DNA from: Bacteroidales bacterium UBA1035
GTDB lineage: Bacteria > Bacteroidota > Bacteroidia > Bacteroidales > Dysgonomonadaceae
Assembly: GCA_002316835.1 (NCBI GenBank)
Contig: DCEG01000075.1
Location: 8,869 to 27,074, forward strand
DNA length: 18,206 nt
Direction of reading: 5' to 3'
Shown here: positions 7,854 through 16,409 of the stretch, one piece after another
Layout of the letters: the number at the start of each line of letters is the position of its first letter
How positions within the stretch are numbered: the stretch's first letter is position 1
The notes under the pieces: generated by a model
What the model saw: the letters and a program-made list of their open reading frames with translations, nothing else
Database searches by the model: none
Told to the model about the DNA's origin: nothing
Program-made: the position numbers and the translations under genes

Positions 7854-9374
7854 ATGCACGAAAAAATAATTATCCTCGATTTCGGTTCACAAACCACCCA
7901 GCTCATAGGACGCCGGGTGCGTGAACTCAGCACATACTGCGAAATAGTCCCTTACAATAAATTCCCGTTCGGGGATAAATCGGTAAAAGGTGTAATCCTT
8001 TCCGGAAGCCCTTTTTCGGTAAACGATGGCAATGCGTTTAAAACCGATTTAAGTAAAATCCGAAACCAATACCCCGTTTTGGGAATCTGCTACGGCGCAC
8101 AACTGATGTCGCAACTGTCGGGTGGCGAAGTTGGAAAAAGCGCTTCGCGCGAATATGGACGGGCGCATTTGCAGGTAAAAGACTCAACCGATTTGTTGTT
8201 AGGAAATTTGCCGCAACAGTCGCAGGTGTGGATGTCGCACGGCGATACGATTTTACAAATCCCCGAAAACTTTTCGGTAATTGCTTCCACCGAAGATGTG
8301 AAAATTGCAGCATACAAAGTGCAGGATGAGCAAACGTGGGGAGTGCAGTTCCATCCCGAAGTTTTCCATACAGAACAGGGAATAAAAATTCTGGATAATT
8401 TCCTTTCTATCTGCGGATGCAAAAAAGATTGGACACCTGCATCGTTTATCGAAGCCACGGTTGCCGATTTAAAACAAACCTTGGGTGACGACAAGGTGAT
8501 TCTCGCGCTCTCGGGCGGAGTGGACTCCTCTGTTGTGGCAGTGTTGTTAAACAAAGCCATCGGTAAAAACCTCACGTGCATCTTTGTAAATCACGGTTTG
8601 CTGCGCAAAAACGAGTTCGAAACCGTGTTGGAAAATTACGAGCACCTGGGGCTGAACGTAATCGGCGTGGATGCGCGCGAACGTTTCTATCGCGAACTTG
8701 CGGGAGTAACCGATCCGGAGCGCAAACGTAAAATCATAGGTAAAGGATTTATCGATGTGTTCGATGAAGAGGCACACAAACTCAGAGACATTAAATGGCT
8801 GGCACAGGGAACTATTTATCCCGATATCATCGAGTCGCTTTCCATCACCGGTACGGTTATTAAAAGCCACCACAACGTGGGCGGGCTTCCCGAAAAAATG
8901 AACCTGAAACTCTGTGAGCCGCTCAAACTGCTCTTCAAAGACGAAGTGCGAAAAATTGGGTTGGAACTTGGCATGAAACCGCAGCTTATTCATCGTCATC
9001 CATTTCCCGGCCCAGGATTGGGAATTCGTATCCTTGGAGATATTACTCCCGAAAAAGTCCGTATCGCGCAGGAAGCCGATGATATTTTCATCTCCAATCT
9101 CCGTGCATACGACTTATACAATAAGGTTTGGCAAGCAGGAGCCATTTTGTTGCCCGTACAATCGGTTGGCGTGATGGGTGACGAACGCACATACGAAAAT
9201 ACCATCGCTTTGCGTGCCGTAACCTCTACCGATGCCATGACGGCCGATTGGGCGCATCTGCCTTACGAATTTCTGGCAAAAGTATCGAACGAAATCATCA
9301 ACAAAGTGAAAGGTGTGAACCGCGTGGTGTACGATATTTCGTCGAAGCCGCCGGCAACAATTGAATGGGAATAA
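7854..9374 (+). CDS. guaA: GMP synthase (glutamine-hydrolysing)
   Basis: Converts XMP to GMP using ATP and glutamine, the last step of guanine nucleotide synthesis, in the cytosol. From the ATG at 7854 the protein is 506 residues, the family length. The N-terminal class I glutamine amidotransferase has the nucleophile in GICYGAQ (Cys79) and the His-x-Glu pair in FHPEV (His167, Glu169). The ATP pyrophosphatase domain has the P-loop SGGVDSS (220-226). The C-terminal dimerisation domain carries HPFPGPGLGIRILG and ends PPATIEWE, as in nearly all GuaA proteins. A longer reading from TTG at 7806 is rejected because that codon lies in the promoter box. The next gene follows after 50 bp of heptamer repeats. 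Confidence 0.97.
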   Translation: MHEKIIILDFGSQTTQLIGRRVRELSTYCEIVPYNKFPFGDKSVKGVILSGSPFSVNDGNAFKTDLSKIRNQYPVLGICYGAQLMSQLSGGEVGKSASREYGRAHLQVKDSTDLLLGNLPQQSQVWMSHGDTILQIPENFSVIASTEDVKIAAYKVQDEQTWGVQFHPEVFHTEQGIKILDNFLSICGCKKDWTPASFIEATVADLKQTLGDDKVILALSGGVDSSVVAVLLNKAIGKNLTCIFVNHGLLRKNEFETVLENYEHLGLNVIGVDARERFYRELAGVTDPERKRKIIGKGFIDVFDEEAHKLRDIKWLAQGTIYPDIIESLSITGTVIKSHHNVGGLPEKMNLKLCEPLKLLFKDEVRKIGLELGMKPQLIHRHPFPGPGLGIRILGDITPEKVRIAQEADDIFISNLRAYDLYNKVWQAGAILLPVQSVGVMGDERTYENTIALRAVTSTDAMTADWAHLPYEFLAKVSNEIINKVKGVNRVVYDISSKPPATIEWE

Positions 9375-9377
9375 TTC

Positions 9378-9419
9378 GATTTACGAATTTAGATTTGGGA
9401 TTTATGATTTTAGAATTTA
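9378..9419. repeat. Heptamer array F between guaA and the lipoprotein gene
   Basis: Six uninterrupted 7-bp units: GATTTAC, GAATTTA, GATTTGG, GATTTAT, GATTTTA and GAATTTA. The array starts three bases after the guaA stop codon and ends five bases before the next ATG. An in-frame ATG at 9365 would translate the array as a spurious 20-residue N-terminal extension of the lipoprotein. Confidence 0.8.
9390..9397 (+). promoter_or_regulatory. Possible -7 box inside heptamer array F
   Basis: TAGATTTG spans two repeat units and fits TAnnTTTG; it lies 27 bp upstream of the lipoprotein ATG. In such AT-rich repeats a chance match is quite possible, and no -33 element was recognised. Confidence 0.25.
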
Positions 9420-9424
9420 AACAA

Positions 9425-10411
9425 ATGAAAAAAATATCCATTCTTGTCCTAATTACTATTTTATTTTCGGCTTGCAGCCAACAAAAAAAGAGCGACGAAT
9501 ATAAGATAACCGGAAATGTGCCTGCCGATATTACAGGAAAGGTATATTTGCAGGAATATAAAAACAGAAAATACATCGATTTGGATTCTACGGAGATTGT
9601 GGATGGGAAATTCACTCTTACCGGTTCTGTTTCAGAACCTGCAGTTTACACTATAACTCCTTCTCAAAAATCGAAAAGAGCACAAATTTTCCTGGATAAT
9701 AGCCCATTAAGCATGGATTTAACAAGCGATTGGGAAATTGCAAATCTCGAAGGATCGGAGAATGCAGAAATGTTTTATCGGGTTTTGCCTGAAAATCTCA
9801 AAGGAACCCTGAATCCCGATAGCTTTTTGCTGGCTAATCCTGCCTCTCCGGTGGCGGTTTATTTCCTGAACAGAAATATCTATAAATATGATTACGATCA
9901 GCTAAAATCTATCAGGGAAAAGCTTTCTGAATCATTGAACGGCCATTCGTATGTGAGGGAGATTGAAGATAACCTGCTTAGCCTTGAAAACGTTTTACCG
10001 GGAAAAACAGCTCCCGATTTCGCACTCCAAACAATGAAAGGTGATACGTTAGCATTGAGTTCACTACGCGGAAAATACGTGCTGATTGATTTTTGGGCAT
10101 CGTGGTGTCCTGATTGCAGAATAGCCAGTCCGGAACTGGTCAGGTTGTATAATCAATATAAAGATAAGAATCTTACTGTTTTGGGTGTATCCATCGATGA
10201 AGACCGTGAACGATGGCTGAATGCTATCGAAAAAGATGGTCTGGTTTGGGAACAAGTTATATCCGAAGGAGGCTGGAACAGTAATGAGCTGAAAGCTTAT
10301 GCTGTGAGATGGCTTCCGACAAGTTACCTGATCGATCCGCAGGGAGTTATTATCGGCAAAAATATTGAAGTAACCAAATTAGAGCCTAAAATAGCAGAAT
10401 TACTCAACTAA
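9425..10411 (+). CDS. DUF4369/thioredoxin-like (TlpA/ResA family) lipoprotein
   Basis: Probable membrane-anchored thiol-disulfide oxidoreductase, 328 residues from the ATG at 9425. That start gives a clean lipoprotein signal, MKKISILVLITILFSAC, with lipobox LFSAC and Cys17; the upstream ATG at 9365 would bury the signal behind repeat-encoded residues. Residues about 25-120 are a DUF4369-like beta domain (YKITGNVPADITGKVYLQEY). From about 195 there is an AhpC/TSA-TlpA thioredoxin domain (PGKTAPDFALQTMKGD, then WASWCPDC with Cys228 and Cys231, and the cis-proline region RWLPTSYLIDPQG). Such proteins reduce or isomerise exported proteins, or serve cytochrome maturation. The redox direction is unknown. 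It overlaps pgpH tail-to-tail by 12 bp. Confidence 0.92.
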   Translation: MKKISILVLITILFSACSQQKKSDEYKITGNVPADITGKVYLQEYKNRKYIDLDSTEIVDGKFTLTGSVSEPAVYTITPSQKSKRAQIFLDNSPLSMDLTSDWEIANLEGSENAEMFYRVLPENLKGTLNPDSFLLANPASPVAVYFLNRNIYKYDYDQLKSIREKLSESLNGHSYVREIEDNLLSLENVLPGKTAPDFALQTMKGDTLALSSLRGKYVLIDFWASWCPDCRIASPELVRLYNQYKDKNLTVLGVSIDEDRERWLNAIEKDGLVWEQVISEGGWNSNELKAYAVRWLPTSYLIDPQGVIIGKNIEVTKLEPKIAELLN

Positions 10412-12484
10412 ATCTTTTTGAGGTTGAGGCACGTTTAACGTTGGATACGTGATCCGCGTGTGATAAATAGTCTTTAGTTTTTGTACGAAGACTTCTTTAA
10501 TGGCTGCGATGTCGCGGAAAGTGATAGGGGCGATCTTGAAATATCCTTCTGTAACCTGTGCATCGATCAATGAGTCCACCAAATTCTGAATTGTCTCTTC
10601 ATTATACGTAGGCAGGCTTCTCGATGCGGCTTCTACAGCATCCGCCATCATCATAATAGCAGTTTCTTTCGAGAAAGGATTAGGTCCGGGATATCTGAAC
10701 AGGTCTTCATTTATTTCTTTTCCGAGGTTGGCATTTTTCCACGAGATGTAAAAATATTTAGGCATACTGGTTCCGTGGTGCGTTTCGATGAAATCTATAA
10801 TCTGCTTCGGCAGATTATTTTTTTGCGCTATCTTCACTCCATCTCTTACGTGATTGATGATAATACGGGCGCTCTCTTCAAATGGGAGACCCGCATGCGG
10901 ATTCATCCCGGGTGATTGATTCTCGGTGAAAAAGGCAGGATTCACCATCTTCCCTATATCGTGATACAACGCTCCGGTTCTTATCAATGAAGCATTAGCA
11001 CCGATTTTAATCGCAGCTGCCATGCCCAAATTGGAAACTTGCAGTGAGTGCTGAAAAGTTCCGGGTGCTTTTTCTGACAATTCTTTCAGCAACGGTTTGT
11101 TGATGTTCGATAATTCTACCAAACTTACTCCGGATATAAATCCGAAAGACTTTTCGATAAGATATACCAGAGAATAAGAGAACAATATGAAAATGAAATT
11201 GATGAAAAAATAGATAAATATTACCGGATCAATTTTATTGATATTTGCTTCCAGGTGCATTACCAAACCGATATACATTAAACTGTAAGTCAATAGGATA
11301 AAAATAGAACTACGTATCAGTTGATATCGTTCTGAAAGTTCTTTCAACATAAATATCGATATCATGGCAACGGCAATCTGGATAACGATAAACTCAAATG
11401 GAAAGGGAACCATCAGCGAACTTAAGATAATAGTGATCAAACTAGCAAACAGTGCCGTGCGGGAGTCGATGAATGTTCTAATCAGAATGGTGACTATGGC
11501 ATATGGAATAATATATACGTTGAATAAGTTGAACTGACTGGTAATTGCCGTTAAAGCCACAAAAGTTGTTATCAGTAACAGCATAAACACAACGTGTTGC
11601 CTGTTTCGGTATTCCATTGGCCTGAAGAAGAGCAGGAACGCATAAAACGCTCCAAATAAGAGAGTCACCAGTAAGGTTTGTCCAAAAATCATCCATCCGT
11701 TTGTGCCGGTTCTTCCACTTCGTTCTTCTGTAACCCGTTTTAGCGAATTTAATACTTTGAATGTTTGAGAGTCTACAATTTCTCCCTGATCAATAATTCG
11801 TTGTCCTGTTTGTACCATACCGGTTGATGGTGAGACTTGCTGGATGAATTCTTCACGCGCTTTTTCGGAGGTAGAAGCATCGTAAACAATATTTTCGCGA
11901 ATATATTTGTTCATGTCTGCCGATCGTATCATCTCAACATCCATATTTACCGGAGTATTATCCAGAAGTCTTTCGTAAGCAGATCTGATTGTATTGAAAG
12001 CCTCCACATCTCTCGATTCGGCCTGATTACCTTTTCTCAATCGTATGGATTGCGTTTCAGAATTGAAAACTTTATCGTAATCTTCCGACCGCATAATTCC
12101 CGATTGATATATTTTCTGCAAACTATTTCTTAGGTGGAGAATATACGAGGGAGGCAGGTTTTGCAGTTTGGTGTTCAGGTTTACATCAGCGTCGAATTCA
12201 GCCATTGCATTTTTCTCAACGCTTTCATCAATAGTGTAATAGGGCTCGTAATAACGTAAAATACTGTCTTGTTCCTGCTTCAACTGGTCTGCCAGTTTGT
12301 ATATCGGGAAATCGAACGGGGCAGTCAATAGTCCGTATTGCCACGGTCTTCCTTCGCTAAACGAGTACTTGAAATCTCCTTGTCGTGGGAACAAGAATGT
12401 TATAAGCGCAATCGCCAGCATGAAAACAGCAGGTACAAAAAAGCGGGTTCTGAGTCTGAATCTTCTCTTTGGCTTTTGGTTCAT
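10400..12484 (-). CDS. pgpH: 7TM-HD family cyclic-di-AMP phosphodiesterase, PgpH type
   Basis: Membrane protein of 694 residues with the full PgpH/YqfF layout. It has an N-terminal membrane anchor (about 13-31), an extracytoplasmic 7TMR-HDED domain (about 32-270), a block of seven membrane segments (about 275-460), and a cytosolic HD domain with HDIGK at His508-Asp509. Further HD ligands are in NPHAGLPFEESARIIINHV and FIETHHGTS. PgpH of Listeria hydrolyses c-di-AMP to pApA and affects osmotic and cell-wall balance; the same activity is inferred here. The gene lies 61 bp downstream of gltX on the same strand. A near-match -7 box (TTTCTTTG, 12511-12518) may give it its own promoter. Its 3' end overlaps the lipoprotein gene by 12 bp. 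Confidence 0.93.
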   Translation of the reverse strand: MNQKPKRRFRLRTRFFVPAVFMLAIALITFLFPRQGDFKYSFSEGRPWQYGLLTAPFDFPIYKLADQLKQEQDSILRYYEPYYTIDESVEKNAMAEFDADVNLNTKLQNLPPSYILHLRNSLQKIYQSGIMRSEDYDKVFNSETQSIRLRKGNQAESRDVEAFNTIRSAYERLLDNTPVNMDVEMIRSADMNKYIRENIVYDASTSEKAREEFIQQVSPSTGMVQTGQRIIDQGEIVDSQTFKVLNSLKRVTEERSGRTGTNGWMIFGQTLLVTLLFGAFYAFLLFFRPMEYRNRQHVVFMLLLITTFVALTAITSQFNLFNVYIIPYAIVTILIRTFIDSRTALFASLITIILSSLMVPFPFEFIVIQIAVAMISIFMLKELSERYQLIRSSIFILLTYSLMYIGLVMHLEANINKIDPVIFIYFFINFIFILFSYSLVYLIEKSFGFISGVSLVELSNINKPLLKELSEKAPGTFQHSLQVSNLGMAAAIKIGANASLIRTGALYHDIGKMVNPAFFTENQSPGMNPHAGLPFEESARIIINHVRDGVKIAQKNNLPKQIIDFIETHHGTSMPKYFYISWKNANLGKEINEDLFRYPGPNPFSKETAIMMMADAVEAASRSLPTYNEETIQNLVDSLIDAQVTEGYFKIAPITFRDIAAIKEVFVQKLKTIYHTRITYPTLNVPQPQKDLVE

Positions 12485-12545
12485 AAATCGGGATGGTTAT
12501 TTGTTTAAAACAAAGAAATCAACGTATTGTTCTGAAATATAGCGA

Positions 12546-14075
12546 TTAATTGCTTTCGGGAACAGGAATCTCTTTTACGGCTTTCTCAAGCCGGGCGATG
12601 GTTTCCTGCTTTCCTATAAGCGTTGCAATATCAAACATGTGCGGACCTTTGCTTTCGCCCACAACGGCCAAACGGAAAGCATTCATGATGTTCCCAAGAT
12701 GGAGATTTTCATTTTCAATCCATTGTTTGACCTCTTTCTCCACAGATTCTGAGGAAAAATCGTCTATGCTTTGCAACACATGAGCGAGTTCTGAAAGTTG
12801 AGCCGGAGTATCTGCTTTCCATCGTTTTTTTATCGTTTTTTCGTCATACAATGTTGGAGCAACGAAGAAAAATGATACCTGATCCCACAACTCTTTCACG
12901 AAATTCACACGTTCTTTCACCAATCCGATAACAGTAGAAACGTATTCTTTTTCGTAAGAAATATTTTTTTCTGCCAAAATGGGCTTGAACATTTCTGCAA
13001 GAACATCGTTGTTTGTCTCCTGAATATATTTGTGATTGAACCACTTTGCTTTTTCAAAATCGAATTTGGCACCGCTTTTACTGCAACGATCAAATGAAAA
13101 AGCTTTTACCAGTTCATCGAGTGAGAAAATTTCCTGTTCCGTTCCCGGATTCCATCCCAACAATGCCAGAAAATTCACAACTGCTTCGGGTAAATACCCG
13201 CTTTCGCGGTATCCGGAAGATATTTCGCCCGATACCGGGTCTTTCCATTCCAGTGGAAAAACAGGGAACCCAAGACGGTCGCCATCGCGCTTACTGAGTT
13301 TCCCGTTGCCTTCAGGTTTAAGCAATAATGGGAGGTGAGCAAATTGAGGCATGGTATCTTCCCAATTGAAACTTTTGTAAAGCCACACGTGCAACGGTGC
13401 CGAAGGCAGCCATTCTTCTCCTCGGATAACGTGAGTAATTTCCATCAGGTGGTCGTCCACCACGTTTGCCAGGTGATAGGTGGGAAGCTGGTCGGAAGAT
13501 TTATAAATTACTTTATCGTCCAGCACCGATGAGTTAATGATAACTTCACCGCGGATTAAGTCGTTCACAGTAATGTCAATATTCGGTTCAATTTTTATGC
13601 GAACCACGTATTGTGTTCCGTTGTCTATCAGACTTTTTACTTCTTCGGCCAGTAGTGTCAACGAATTATGCATCTGCAAACGTGTTGAAGCATCGTACTG
13701 GAAATTTTGGATTTCGTTGCGTTTTGCGTCTAATTCTCCGGGCGTGTCAAAAGCGATGTATGCCAATTTATTTTCCAATAATTGGTCAACATACTTTTTG
13801 TAAATATCTTTCCTCTCCGATTGACGATACGGTCCAAACTTTCCACCTTTGGAGGGACTTTCGTCGTATTGCAAGCCGAGCCAATCAAAAGCTTCCTGAA
13901 TATATTCTTCAGCTCCGGGAACAAACCGGGTGGAATCTGTATCTTCGATCCGAAGAATGAAATCGCCATTCTGTTGTTTGGCGTACAGGTAGTTATATAA
14001 TGCCGTGCGCACTCCGCCAATATGCAGTGGCCCGGTGGGGCTGGGTGCGAAGCGGACTCTTGTTCTACTGCTCAT
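12546..14075 (-). CDS. gltX: Glutamate--tRNA ligase
   Basis: Class I aminoacyl-tRNA synthetase charging tRNA-Glu in the cytosol; 509 residues, slightly longer than the E. coli enzyme (471) because of an insertion typical of Bacteroidota. The HIGH-type motif is PSPTGPLHIGG (11-21), followed by ILRIEDTDSTR (40-50). The KMSKS-type motif is KLSKRDG (259-265). The anticodon-binding C-terminal region runs from about 330 to the end (IPVPESN). The start MSSRTRVRFAPSPTG is the usual GltX N-terminus. A -7 promoter box lies 20 bp upstream. Expression probably continues into pgpH. Confidence 0.97.
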   Translation of the reverse strand: MSSRTRVRFAPSPTGPLHIGGVRTALYNYLYAKQQNGDFILRIEDTDSTRFVPGAEEYIQEAFDWLGLQYDESPSKGGKFGPYRQSERKDIYKKYVDQLLENKLAYIAFDTPGELDAKRNEIQNFQYDASTRLQMHNSLTLLAEEVKSLIDNGTQYVVRIKIEPNIDITVNDLIRGEVIINSSVLDDKVIYKSSDQLPTYHLANVVDDHLMEITHVIRGEEWLPSAPLHVWLYKSFNWEDTMPQFAHLPLLLKPEGNGKLSKRDGDRLGFPVFPLEWKDPVSGEISSGYRESGYLPEAVVNFLALLGWNPGTEQEIFSLDELVKAFSFDRCSKSGAKFDFEKAKWFNHKYIQETNNDVLAEMFKPILAEKNISYEKEYVSTVIGLVKERVNFVKELWDQVSFFFVAPTLYDEKTIKKRWKADTPAQLSELAHVLQSIDDFSSESVEKEVKQWIENENLHLGNIMNAFRLAVVGESKGPHMFDIATLIGKQETIARLEKAVKEIPVPESN

Positions 14076-14094
14076 AATTTTGATTTTAAGGTTA

Positions 14095-14102
14095 CAAAGG
14101 TA
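14095..14102 (-). promoter_or_regulatory. Candidate -7 box of gltX
   Basis: The minus strand reads TACCTTTG (TAnnTTTG), 20 bp upstream of the gltX ATG at 14075. No convincing -33 element was seen. Confidence 0.55.
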
Positions 14103-14128
14103 AGAAAAAATTAAGATTTGACCTTTTA

Positions 14129-14791
14129 TTACAAATACAACCTTGCTTCATTGCCCATATTAAACAATAAATCGATAATACTTGCATTTTGAATGAATCC
14201 CAGTTTTTCTTTGAAAACCTGATAATAGGGTCTGGTCGTAAAACCTGATGGACGTTTCGGATGGATGGTTTCTCTGAAATCCGATATCCCTTCGGGAACT
14301 TCAGTGGTATATTCTGTTGAAAGGATTGTGGGTGTGTTTACCTGCAACCAACTGCAAACAAGTTGGTGGAGTTGAAGGTTGAAATCAACAAGAAACAAAG
14401 TTTTCTTCTCGTAAAACGGTTGCAAGTCATCGGCATAATATTCAAAAAAGGGTGTGGAGTTATAGGCTGACATTATGGCGTTCCAATGCAGATGCCGCCA
14501 GTTACCGTGATCTGCAATGCGTATATCCTTCATATGAGATTTTGCAGTTTCCGGTTTTTCGATGGGGACGCTTAGTGATAACGGCCCGTTTGCTCCGGCA
14601 ATTATACAGCGGTTACGATAAGATTGCTTTTGATAGTTATCGTGAATTTCGATGACGGCGCTTTTGACGCGAAAAAGAGCCGAGTAATATTCGATGGGGG
14701 CGAGATATAGGGAAGAAAGAACGACCCCTAAATCCCCTGAAGGGGACTTAAGGGGTTGTGAGCTATTTATATTTGCTACACTATTTATCAC
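14129..14791 (-). CDS. WbqC family protein with repeat-derived N-terminus
   Basis: A 220-residue protein of the WbqC-like family, often found in Bacteroidota downstream of lepB and in O-antigen or glycolipid loci elsewhere; the biochemical function is not established. Conserved features include LYLAPIEYYSAL (about 29-40), CIIAGANGPLSLSVPI (62-77), then HWNAIMSAYNSTPFFEYY and the terminal FNMGNEARLYL. The homologous region starts only near residue 24. The preceding residues are encoded by AT-rich sequence plus a palindromic repeat (14725-14755). The only usable start in frame is GTG at 14791, two bases after the lepB stop, so translation is probably coupled to lepB. An ATG overlapping this point is followed at once by TGA in another frame. 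The N-terminal extension is odd and may be recent. Confidence 0.85.
   Translation of the reverse strand: MINSVANINSSQPLKSPSGDLGVVLSSLYLAPIEYYSALFRVKSAVIEIHDNYQKQSYRNRCIIAGANGPLSLSVPIEKPETAKSHMKDIRIADHGNWRHLHWNAIMSAYNSTPFFEYYADDLQPFYEKKTLFLVDFNLQLHQLVCSWLQVNTPTILSTEYTTEVPEGISDFRETIHPKRPSGFTTRPYYQVFKEKLGFIQNASIIDLLFNMGNEARLYL
14725..14755. repeat. G/C-block palindromic repeat within the wbqC-family gene
   Basis: An imperfect inverted repeat: the left arm CCCCTAAATCCCCT and right arm AGGGGACTTAAGGGG fold around a GA centre with one bulge. The alternating blocks of four C or four G give a stable hairpin. It looks like a REP-type intergenic element but here encodes about ten residues (QPLKSPSGDLG) of the protein's N-terminus. 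Confidence 0.7.
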
Positions 14792-14793
14792 AT

Positions 14794-16284
14794 TTATTTC
14801 TTCGCACTATTAAACAACCTTCTCCACCTAATTTTTCCATTCAGCCAGCCTTTATCTTTTTCTAAAGAAAGCCAAATGAGCATAGGTTGTCCAACGATGT
14901 GGTCTTCGGGAACAAAACCCCATACACGCGAATCGGCGGAATTGTGCCGGTTGTCACCCATCATGAAGTAATAATCCATCTTAAAGGTATATGAATCGGT
15001 CTGTTGGCCGTTTATGTAGACTTTGCCATCTCGATAAGCAAAATCATTTCCCTCATAATTTTTGATACAGCGTTCGTAAGCAGCCGCTTTGAAAGCCACA
15101 TCGCTATCGAAGGTAATGGTTGCACCTTTCTTGGGGATCCAAAGTGGTCCAAAATCTGCCCGGGTCCAATTGGTCTGATAATTTAGCGGATAGTAATAGC
15201 TCGATCCGGGTTGTTCAACATCTTTTATGACCTCCCAAACAAAAGGCTTTTCTTTCAATTTCGCCAGCATTTCTTCTGTTAATGGAATGTTATAATAAAT
15301 TTTTCCGTTGTTCCCGTTGCGTTGTGTTAAACCGGAATTGGCCATACTTAAGCTGTCGATACCGGTTAAGTCCTGCATTTTGGTACTAACCTGCCCGTAG
15401 CTATTCGGCATCATGTAGTCGTCTTTGTTGATACCCAGTTCCTGAAAAATATTTTCAGAAATAACTGTACCGTCTGTATGAATCATATAGGTTAACTGTG
15501 ATAACTTTGGACTTGGGATAAGTTGTCCATCGATATAAACATTATCGTCGCGGAGTTCTATGGTTTCGCCCGGAAGTCCGATGCATCGTTTCACATAGTT
15601 TTCCCGTCTGTCAACCGGACGAAAAACTACTTTTCCATATGTCCTTTGGTCGGAACGTATTCCGTCACCTCCGTTTGCGTTGTATTTAGATAGCAGGTAG
15701 AAATCGATTCCTTGCTGATTGAGCGCTACCGTATCTCCTGCAGGAAAATTGAAAACTACAATATCGTTTCGTTTTACTTCACCTAACCCCTTTAATCTGT
15801 GATATTTCCATTGTGGCTTATCGATATATGATTTTCCACCGATTATCGGCATGGTATGCTGTGCCAATGGAAAGGAGAGGGGAGTCATGGGTGCACGTGG
15901 TCCGTAGCTTACTTTGCTAACAGCCAGAAAATCGCCTACAAGTAAAGACTTCTCCAGAGAAGAAGTTGGAATTTGATAGTTCTGAAAGAAAAAAGTATTG
16001 ATAAAGTAAACAGCGATCAATGCAAATAGAATGGCATCCACCCATTCCATAGTCTTACGGACGCTGTTGTTTTTTGATTTTTTCCACCACGACCAGGGAA
16101 TAAATTTGGTGATGTAAATATCGAAAAAGAGGAAAATAAACAGCAGAAGCCACAGATTCCCTGCCCAAATGGAGAAAAGAATGGTTAAGAGTGTCCATAC
16201 GCCGAACCACATCCATTGATAACGAGCAGCGGATTTTAATCTTTCGCTTAAAGCGGGTTTGTGGGTGGAGGTTTTGTCTGTCAT
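14794..16284 (-). CDS. lepB: Signal peptidase I (long Bacteroidota type)
   Basis: Membrane-bound S26 peptidase removing signal peptides from exported proteins; 496 residues, against 324 in E. coli LepB. Two hydrophobic segments (about 26-60) precede a third at about 82-100, which leads into the catalytic box. Box B reads PTSSLEKSL, with Ser109 as nucleophile and Leu where Met is usual. Box C is RNDIVVFNFP (172-181). Box D is RRENYVKRCIGLPGE with the general-base Lys232, and box E near the C-terminus is MGDNRHNSADSRVWG. The extra length is a roughly 180-residue insertion between boxes D and E. It is the second gene of dapB-lepB-wbqC; a 7-bp repeat array starts one base upstream of its start codon. 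Confidence 0.95.
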   Translation of the reverse strand: MTDKTSTHKPALSERLKSAARYQWMWFGVWTLLTILFSIWAGNLWLLLFIFLFFDIYITKFIPWSWWKKSKNNSVRKTMEWVDAILFALIAVYFINTFFFQNYQIPTSSLEKSLLVGDFLAVSKVSYGPRAPMTPLSFPLAQHTMPIIGGKSYIDKPQWKYHRLKGLGEVKRNDIVVFNFPAGDTVALNQQGIDFYLLSKYNANGGDGIRSDQRTYGKVVFRPVDRRENYVKRCIGLPGETIELRDDNVYIDGQLIPSPKLSQLTYMIHTDGTVISENIFQELGINKDDYMMPNSYGQVSTKMQDLTGIDSLSMANSGLTQRNGNNGKIYYNIPLTEEMLAKLKEKPFVWEVIKDVEQPGSSYYYPLNYQTNWTRADFGPLWIPKKGATITFDSDVAFKAAAYERCIKNYEGNDFAYRDGKVYINGQQTDSYTFKMDYYFMMGDNRHNSADSRVWGFVPEDHIVGQPMLIWLSLEKDKGWLNGKIRWRRLFNSAKK

Positions 16285-16285
16285 T

Positions 16286-16320
16286 TTATTACTTATGAGT
16301 TATGGGTTTCGGGTTTCGAA
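16286..16320. repeat. Heptamer array G upstream of lepB
   Basis: Five 7-bp units, TTATTAC, TTATGAG, TTATGGG, TTTCGGG and TTTCGAA, begin one base from the lepB start codon, so they would form the last 36 nt of its leader or of the dapB-lepB spacer. The units drift stepwise from TTATGAG to TTTCGAA. Confidence 0.75.
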
Positions 16321-16409
16321 GTCTCTGGCGCAACGATGTACCGGTTCCCTTTTGTTTTTGCTATTAATTTTTTAAACAAACGAGTTAACGTGTTTTGTTA
16401 CCACCGACT

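Noticed and set aside
8090..8581. 163-residue open frame antisense to guaA
   Set aside because: It mirrors a strongly supported gene, has no recognisable domain and no start context; overlapping antisense frames are expected here.
9365..9424. Longer lipoprotein start at the ATG overlapping the guaA end
   Set aside because: It would put 20 repeat-encoded residues before a clear lipoprotein signal peptide; the ATG at 9425 is far better.
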